Assembly (NCBI RefSeq): GCF_035582795.1
Contig: NC_134367.1
Span: 111,834,062 to 111,898,061, forward strand
Direction of reading: 5' to 3'
Source: Mycteria americana
Lineage: Eukaryota; Chordata; Aves; Ciconiiformes; Ciconiidae
Length of the DNA stretch: 64,000 nucleotides
Shown here: one piece after another, positions 50,301 to 59,300 of the stretch
Position numbering within the stretch: the first letter of the stretch is position 1
Layout: each line of letters opens with the position of its first letter
Notes under the pieces: model-generated
Told to the model about the DNA's origin: nothing
What the model saw: only the letters and a program-made list of their open reading frames with translations
Database searches by the model: none
Program-made: the position numbers and the translations under genes

Positions 50301-53300
50301 GTGCTGTTGAAATTAATTAGTGTGCTTAAGCTAAGATGTTTTTGTGACTGACTCGAAGTTTTGTGGGTGTTTTTCTCTCTGAAGACTGTTCTGTTGATTT
50401 TGCCTGAAAGAATTTTAGAATATAGGAAGTAGCATTCTAAATTTCTTGTAGTCTTTTAGATTTGCTCTGACAAAATTAAAATACTCTTCCCTTCTAAGTC
50501 ATGTAAGCTTAAGACTCAGATATTGAACATGACTAAAAATTCTACCTTCAGTGTCTTGATGTAAACATACGGAAATAGAAAGTATACTTGTGGAATGAAA
50601 TGCTAATTCAATGTGAGCTTGGATCTGCTATATAGCTATGATTTCTGGGTACAGAGTACACTTAAATATAGACCTTTATTCTGCCTTGTGTAACAGGCAA
50701 AATATCTATTCCTTATGATCACAAACAGTTGTCTAAGGCTGTATACCAAAGAACTAAGAGTATCCAGAATAAACTTTTATACAGCTCGCTTAAAGAGGGG
50801 AAAAGCGTTTGAAGCCCGAGGTCGTAAGCTGAATTTGAAAACGGTTGCTTAAACATACAAAAAATGTAATTTGGCATAAATGTGTCTTTCTTTTTCTAGA
50901 CATTTCCAAGCACTACAGTCAGAAAGCTACTTTAGAACAAGATGTTCCAACTGCCACACAGAAACTCATAACTACAAATGACTGTGTTCTATCCTCTGTT
51001 GTGGCTTTAACAAATGGAGTGGGCAAGGTAATGGATATTTTTGTTTCAATATAATGCCCTAACTTGTGCAGGTGTTTTTTAAAAAAATCTTAGTTGAATG
51101 ATTTGGAAAATCTAGGTGTGCCTCTGATATTAATGATCTATAGTATCAGGTTTTTTTCTAAGGTGTTTTCAGGCTACAAGATGAAAAAACTGAATGGGTG
51201 ATAAAAGCAGATACTGTGAAGAAGATGCTTTGCATTATTAAGGTCTAAGTTATGTGGAAGAGCCTGTAGCTTGTTTGAATTTCTTGTTGTGAAGTCCAGT
51301 TTCACTAAATACTTGTCTTTCTCCTGAAAGAGTAATTGTTCTCATGAATCTTTCTGGTCAACTGAATTTGAAAAGTAGCTTTTCTTGATGTGTCTAGATT
51401 GCCTCATTCTTTAGCAACAACTTGGATCACTTCACTACTTCATTGAGCTATGGCCCTAAAGGAGGAACAGAGTTCATCAGCCCTCTTTCAGCTGAGTGTA
51501 TGCTGCAGTACAAGAAGAAGGCGGTTGCTTACATGAAGTCATTGAAGAAGGTTTGTTCAGCTAGCATGCTTGCACAGAGAAAGCACAATTCAGTTGATAG
51601 CTGGTTATGCCAAAGAGAATACAAACTAAGGATTTTCAGTATTTGGGATGGATTTTCCTCTGAATGAGAATCTTTGGCTGAGGAAATGGAACCCTTAGAG
51701 CAGTAATGCTATTGAAAAATTTAGAGAGCGTAGTTGCTCTCACAACTGAGGCTATGTGCCAATTCTGCCGTTACCCATTTCCACTAATTATTTCTGTGCC
51801 AAGACTCCAAGGAGAAGAGGGTAGCTGCTTATTTGAATTTCCTCTCATATTCACTAGGAATATGGGGAGAATGACATCATAGTCTTACACTTGCATCCAC
51901 TGGAAGACAGTGGAGAGCAACTGGGGAAAAAAAGCAGCTGAAAAGGAGGAAGAAATGTGCTGAACCAAAGGATTGAACACTGCCAGATCTCCCTGTTGTC
52001 TCCATTAAAATTAACTACTAAGTGATGGTGTACTTAACATTAAATCACTTAATGCAATGTCTGTAAAGTGGACCTTAAGATGCATTTGATCATTAAGTAA
52101 CACCTGGAGTTTTCTGAGCATTTTTTAATCAGGTGGGCATTTTGGGGCAGTATTTTTGGTGAGCTTAAACCATTTTTTTCTACTGGCTGGTAAACACATG
52201 GAAGACATTTTTCTTCCCTTTACTAAAGTAAGGAGGCCAATAAGAAAATAAATGTAGAATACATACTCTGATCTACTGTGAAACATGCTTTGAGGTTTGT
52301 TTTTATCCTTCTGCAGCCTTGTGCAGATTCAGTGCCTTATGAAGAGGCCTTGGCTAATCGCAGAGTTCTCCTGAGTTCCACAGAAAGTAGAGAAGGTCTT
52401 GCACAACAGGTATTCTGGTATAATTTTTACTAACATATATGATAGTGTGTTTTATAAAGGTAAAGTAGTATCAAATAGTCTCTACATATTTATGTGTGTG
52501 GTTGTTTGTACATATATATGCATATACTGAAGCTTAAAATTAGACTGTAGATGTCTTATTTGTAGAGTTTTGAAAGTAAAACTTATCCTTGTCAGGCTGG
52601 TTTATCCAAGACTTTTTCTCCTGTACCTGCACAATGTACATGTAGTTATAAGAACCAGTATTAGGCCATTGATGTCTTCATTTATACATACAAGAAGTCA
52701 GGCAATCTTTAATAATTCAAATAAATGCAAAATAAAGACTAGTATAAAGCATACTGAATTTTTCATTTCTAATGTTATATACTGTTTTGACTACTTTTTT
52801 GGACTATGTAGGACTTATTAGCACTGGTTAAGAACAATTATTTTTCTTTTCAGTTGAAGTCTATTAATAGATTACAGTTTATCATTCTTGCAATGTGCTT
52901 TTTTTTTTCTGGAAGGTGAGGCAGAGGGAGGTTAAATGGTATTTAAAAGGCCTGCACAGTTTGCCTGTCTCCTCATATGAATAAGACTGGCTAACTGATT
53001 AATACTAAAACTTCTTTATTAGCTTGAATGTTCAGACTGTGCTTCAGTCACTGTCATTGAACTTCTACAGAAGAAAAAGACTTCAGTGGGTTTTTTGTAG
53101 TGGCCAATATTGAAAGTGTACTAGTAGGGATGAGATAAATTTTGACAAAAATGTGTGGAGTGGTATGATGTGTACTGTTGCATAGCTGATTTTTTTACCT
53201 GGACAAGTGAGTGGTTCTGTCTGTGTGAGGTGGGGCAGCTGGGAGGGGAGAGATTGATTGTCTTTCTAGGACAGAACAAGACAATATTAGCGCCAGGTAC

Positions 53301-56300
53301 ACATCTTTCCAGTTTTCATAAAATTTTTCCCTGCTTTGATTTTCACCTAATATGGTGTTGCCAGTTCTATGAGCTGTAACTTGTGATGCATATTTCAGAC
53401 TAGAATTATATAACGTGGTCATTTTTGACACGTGACCACAGTTAAGCATACAGCTCAAATTAGTAGTTGTTTACCTGCTGCATAATTCATTAGCTCACTT
53501 ATGTAATGGTTTAAAATAATACTGTCTTCAAACACTCCCTGTGTGTGACTTTTTTTCCCCTTGTGTGCAATAACCGGGGCTGTAAACTTTCCCTCCTAAA
53601 GGTCCAGCAGAGTTTGGAGAAAATTGCAAAACTTGAACAAGAAAAAGAACACTGGATGTTGGAGGCCCAGCTGGCTAAAATAAAGCTAGAGAAAGAAAAC
53701 CAAAAACTGAGAAACTCTCTTAGTGGACATTTAACTGAAACTATACAAGAGCGTTCTGTTTTGCCAAATGTAGCTGAACAAAAGAAGGAAACCACAGAAA
53801 AGAGTCCAAGGGAACCTATTAAAAGTACTAGTCTGGTAAGTGACCTTCTTCCTTCAACAGAGAAAAATCCACTTTCTTCAGTAGTAGTACTGTTTGATCA
53901 GTGGAACACTTAATAATGACAGCTTTTTGACTGTTGAAATGCATTCATGCTTGGGCTCCTTGTATTTGCAAAGCTGCTTGCTAATACTTTTTGCAGAGTT
54001 TGGAACTTCCTGGCTTTGGAGACTTTGGTATCTTTAGTATCAGGGAGACATTTTTGTAGTTCTGTACTTGTATGACTGAGCGGGAAATAATAGATGCTTA
54101 ACTTCTGGATTTTTCCGACTGTAGTCGGGAAGCCTTGCAAGTAGTATATATCTCAGGTTGGCTCTGAGTTTCCAATACTTTTTTTCATCTGTAGGTATGT
54201 TAAAGCAAACAGAAGTAGGTAATTAGTATTTTTAAAGGGGTTGAAAGACTTACTACAAGTTGGTGCAGTATAATTTAATTTTAACTTGAAGCCCATTCAA
54301 GTTTTCAGCGCCGTCTGGAACGCTAATTTTTACGTAACCTTCATAGGCACATACAACCTGGGCTCAACAATTGCATTTGGATATGGCATGCATTCTGCCC
54401 TTGCTCTTCTATGTTGAGTAAATGTCTTTCCTGTTTATTGCTAGTATTTAAAAGAGATTGGCCTTTCCCCTGAATTACCACTTCTGAAATGGTATTAATA
54501 GGGATTTCATCTCTAAGAAAGAAACAATCTACCTAGCTCAGCTCTCAACAGAATTCTTCCTTTTTTTTTTTTCTCCCCACTTTCCTGCTCCAGGATAAAA
54601 ATGACCTGTGGATTGTTTTGAAATCCCCAGTTTTTAAGTAAACTGGCATCTTGAGTTTTAGGTCCTGTATTTGGTCCGTTAGGAGTTTGAGGAGAATGGC
54701 TTTTTCTAGCCACAATGCTTAATGTAACTCACAGATCCACATATTGTATAACTATTTCCCATAAACCTAATTCTCTAGTCCTGTTGAGGTCAGAAAAAAA
54801 CCCTCTTGACTCTGTGAAGACATTCTTCCATAAAACTAGTTATTTGCATACACCTGTCTGCTAGAGTTCTGTCAGTGCTTCACACTGAACTGTCAAACTG
54901 GAAAGAAAGGAATTCAGAAGGTACTCAAGAAATCCAAGATGGGTTTCCTTGCTTTTGGACATGAAAAGTAATGTTTCAATGTACTAACGTACCTCTGAAT
55001 TAGTTTCATGTAATCAAGCAGTTGCATAATCATACAAGCTAGCTGCATCTTGTTGCTTCTATTGCCTTTTCCCTGTGTACATTGTAAGGCAAAGGATATA
55101 TTTGGAGAGTTGGTTATCAGCTTTAATTCTGTTCAAGGCATTAATGTATATTATTACCCTTGTTTATGTTACAGGTGGAAGTATTTAAATTTGGTTTTAG
55201 TTTTAACTGTTGCAAGATTTTTTAAATTTGAAGTCCTTCTACGACCAAAGCCGAAATGACTTGCAGCTATAGTAGCTATTTTTGCAGTTCTCACTTAAGC
55301 ATATTTTCTTCTTTTGTTCTAGATTGGAATGTTGACTGTAACTACTGATAATGAAAAGGTAATCTGTTTTAAACATTATCAAAGTACATCTGGTAAATAC
55401 TTCAATTCTGATTCTGTTAAACTTATTCCCAAGGTCTAATTACCAAGAATACTGTCCTGTAATGGCATGAGTCGCCCCCATGTAGTCTGTATACTATATC
55501 TTCAAGTTTCTGAAATCCGTGTATTTCTTAACTTTCTTCTTCTGTTTAGCGAACTGTTATATTTTATTCATGTAAGCAGTTTAGAGCAGTGTGAGCTGTG
55601 GTCCAGGTCTGTTCTCTGTAATTTGAGGAAAGCATTGGTCTGTCTGTACTTCAGTAACCCTAACTGCATTCCAAGCCTCAATTCTTAACTCTTGAGGAAG
55701 GGCTCAAGCTGCAAAAAAAGTCACTGACTGTAGTGCCTGGTGTTTAATGCTTAAGTACAGGCTATCCCAAACCAGATGTCACACCGAAAGAAACTTTGAA
55801 CCAGCTGTCAGACTAAATGTTAACTTTTTGTTTAGCGCTGCTATAGCTTAATGCTTGCCCCAGCAGGAATTTAGCAGAGTAAGATTCAGTGCTTTCCCTT
55901 TCTTGACACTGCAGGGAACTGATGTGTATTTTAGTTTACTACCCCTTTTCTTCTGAGGGTATGATTAAAAAGTAGGTGGGAGCCAGATAATAACTGATAC
56001 AAGTTCGTAAAAGCTACTGCATAGTGCTCAACTTGAAGGTAATGACAGGTTGTAAAAGCTGCCTCTAGTGGGTTACTCTGTAACTTACAGTAAACTGGTG
56101 AGTTGTGGTTTTTTGGGGTTTTGTTTGTTTGTTTTCTTAAGTTCAAATGTCTAAACAAACTTCCGTAACATGCAACATAAGAAATAGTTCTGACTGTTGT
56201 GAGCTTCTGAAACTTAGTTATGCGAAGGAATTCTTTGTTGGGAAAAGCCAGTAAGTTTTTATGTAGCTGAAAGCAATCCATTTCTGCAGTGGATTTTCAT

Positions 56301-59300
56301 CTTCATCAGAGACTTGATACATCAAATCAAGCTAACTTCTTACATCTGCAGTCAGCTCTTTGTCCTTTAAGGAAGTCTGACACTAAGAGTCACCATCAGA
56401 GTGACAAATTGCAGAGTGACCTGCTGTAATTTGGCTATTGTGTTTGGGGAATTTATTATTGCTTTCAGGTAGAGCAGCCAGGCCTCAGAAAGGAAGATAA
56501 GTCAGTATAGAGGACGATGTTGTGATGCAAGTATTCAGGCTACTAAACATAAATGTCTATGTGCTTAAATTTTTGCTTTGCCAGGCTCCAGATGTTGAGT
56601 CTCGTGAAGACCTGATAAAAACCCACTATATGGCAAGGATAGCAGAACTTACATCGCATCTGCAGCTTGCTGACAGCAAATCAGTACACTTTCATGCTGA
56701 GGTGAGCATGTAGGCAGTGTCTATACTGAAAACAGTAAATCCCTTTTTGAACTTTCCACAGGCAAGTGTTATGACAGTGAGTTTAAATATATGGAACACA
56801 ACATTTCATAAAAATCTGTTCCTGGAGTATGTTTTTTGGCTGTGGCTTAGTGTGCATAGAAATGGATACTGTAGAAAGATTTTTTTTTTTTTTTTTTTTT
56901 TTAAAATCCTTTGGTAGCCTTGTCTTGGGTATATTAAGAAATACAATGCATATCATGTATAGGTTTGTTCATATAAGCTGAAGCAGCTGGCTTTAGTTAC
57001 TAAGCTAGTTTTGACTTCATCTTAAAGTGATGCTGACGTCATTCAAAAATATTTGAGTGTATCATGAAGTGATGAGAACAGCTCTCCTCTGAGAAATTGG
57101 ATTTTAGGCATAAGTTATGCTTAACGTCAAGAATTAACAAAACGATTCCTTGTATCTATTACTTCCTGTTTTCATTTCAAACCATAGGTAATTTTTCTTG
57201 AAAGTAGTGGTCATTCTTATTTGTGTAATTAACTGATGTGGAATATACCAAAGCTCCGGGTTGACAGAGGAAATGCTTTTAAATGTTTTTTTAATAGTAG
57301 ATAACATGGCATGGAGGAACCATCTTTCTCTGATATTTGAGCAATGTATGAAGTGAGTTGTTTGTGTTGCTTTCTACTTATGAAATATGTCCTAGTAATT
57401 ATGTGAAAAATATGATATTTAGAGGATTGGCAATATGGTAATTCTGTAAAATGAAACAAAAGTTTAATGTTAACTATTACATTACCTTTGCACTGAAAAA
57501 TGTGCACAGGCTCTGACTAAGTTTCTTGAAATGTAAGGGTTACAGAAAGATGGAGACTTCCAAAGCAATCGGTTAAAGGTGGCACAAGGCAATACGCTGG
57601 AGCTAACTTTCCTCCCTTCTACCCTCCCTATCCTGTTCTCATTGACAGTGTCGAGCGCTTGCCAAAAGACTGTCTTTAGCAGAGAAGTCCAAGGAATCGC
57701 TCACTGAAGAGTTGAAACTAGCTAGTCAAAACATCAGTAGATTACAGGCAAGTAAAATGTTATCTAATGTAATAGATGCATTTCATGATCGTGTGTAAGG
57801 GCAAGTAGGAGGAGAAAAATTACAACTATCGAGTGTGGTCATGCCTTTACTAGGTCCTTAGTTATGTGATCTAAAAACTCTAACAGTATGTAGAGAAGAG
57901 ACTTAAATAATACACTTCAATTCCCAGGTATAAAGTTGAAGTGGAATGTGCTTGCAAGGAAAAGGTTATAGTAGCCAAGCCTGTGTTTTAGCACGTGATG
58001 TCAAGGCTTTTTATGAAAATGGGTTTGTTTATGTCAAAAGGTGTGGTTATATGACTGATTTCCGTGGTTTGTTTCCCTCTGCGAGGGGAAGATTACTTTG
58101 TGTACAGCCAGCACTTGCATCTACTCCTCAGAGTTAGATGTGATACTGACAAGGCTGAGTACACATCAGTCCATTTAACTTAAAAACAGGACTAGGAAAG
58201 TGATGAAAGTGCAGTTTCTTAATCCTTTCTAGCACCTGGGACTGAAAGTCGTAGATATGGCAGGGTGGTTTTTTGAGATGGATAGCTTAATATTAAGCAA
58301 AAATAACTTTGGGGTAATCCTTAAGAAGCCATTGTTAACAACAGATAATAAACTCTTATACCAGATGTCCTGTGAATGTCCTGTCCCTTTGTCCTTCCCC
58401 TCCATACAATTCAGAAAGGAGCAAATAGTAAAATAAAGTGTGTGTGTATATATATAATGTTCAGTGCTTGAATGCTTTTGTGTTTTCTTCATATTTAGTT
58501 CATATCTTTAATGCTCACCTGTCTGAGATGGTGAGCACCTAAAATGCTCCACACAGGCAGTGAATATAATGACACACACTTAAAAGAATTGTTCATGAAC
58601 ACAAAGTGCTCTTTTGATTTGTTCCTTTAACAAATTCCACAATCAATATCCAACTTGACATGAGATGTTCATCTCCAATTACATACTAAACTTCCTAAGA
58701 AAAGATAGCAGGCTCCCCATTTGTATGTTTAGTAGTCTGCATAACATTGAATCATAGAACTGATTAGGTTGGAAGGGCCCTCTGAAGGTAAGCTGGTCCC
58801 CTCCTTTTGGTCAGAGCAGAGAGTGTGTTGATCAAGCTGTTGGATCAGGAGTTTCCTGTACAGCCGTGCTTGCTTTCTGCCACAGTTGCTCAGCTTCCAA
58901 AGCATTGGACTGTTCTTTGCTCTGTCCTTGATTATTCAGCTTTCCTGGACCCCTTTAACTTCCAGGGCAGTTTTACCTTGGGTCTTGCCAAGCAGACCTT
59001 GAAAAAGCCAAAATCTACTCTTCTTAAATCTCAGGTTGCTGTAATTCTACTATTCATCTTGCTTGCTTCCCTCAGGATGTTAAATTCTACTAACTCATGG
59101 TTGCTGCAGCCAAGGCTACCATTGGCTTTCACATCCCTGACCAGCTTTTCCTTATTTGTGAGTAACAGGTCCAGCAGAGAGCCTCTCTTAGGCCTATTGA
59201 TCACTGGTATCAAGAAATTCCTTACCACACTCAAGGGAACTCCCAAATTGCTTGCATCCCACCTTGTTGCCCTTCCAGGAGATGTCAGGGCGGTTAAAAT

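Noticed and set aside
56881-56902. T22 run as the tail of a minus-strand retrocopy
   Set aside because: Flanking sequence gave no recognisable element or target duplication; simple homopolymer is enough.
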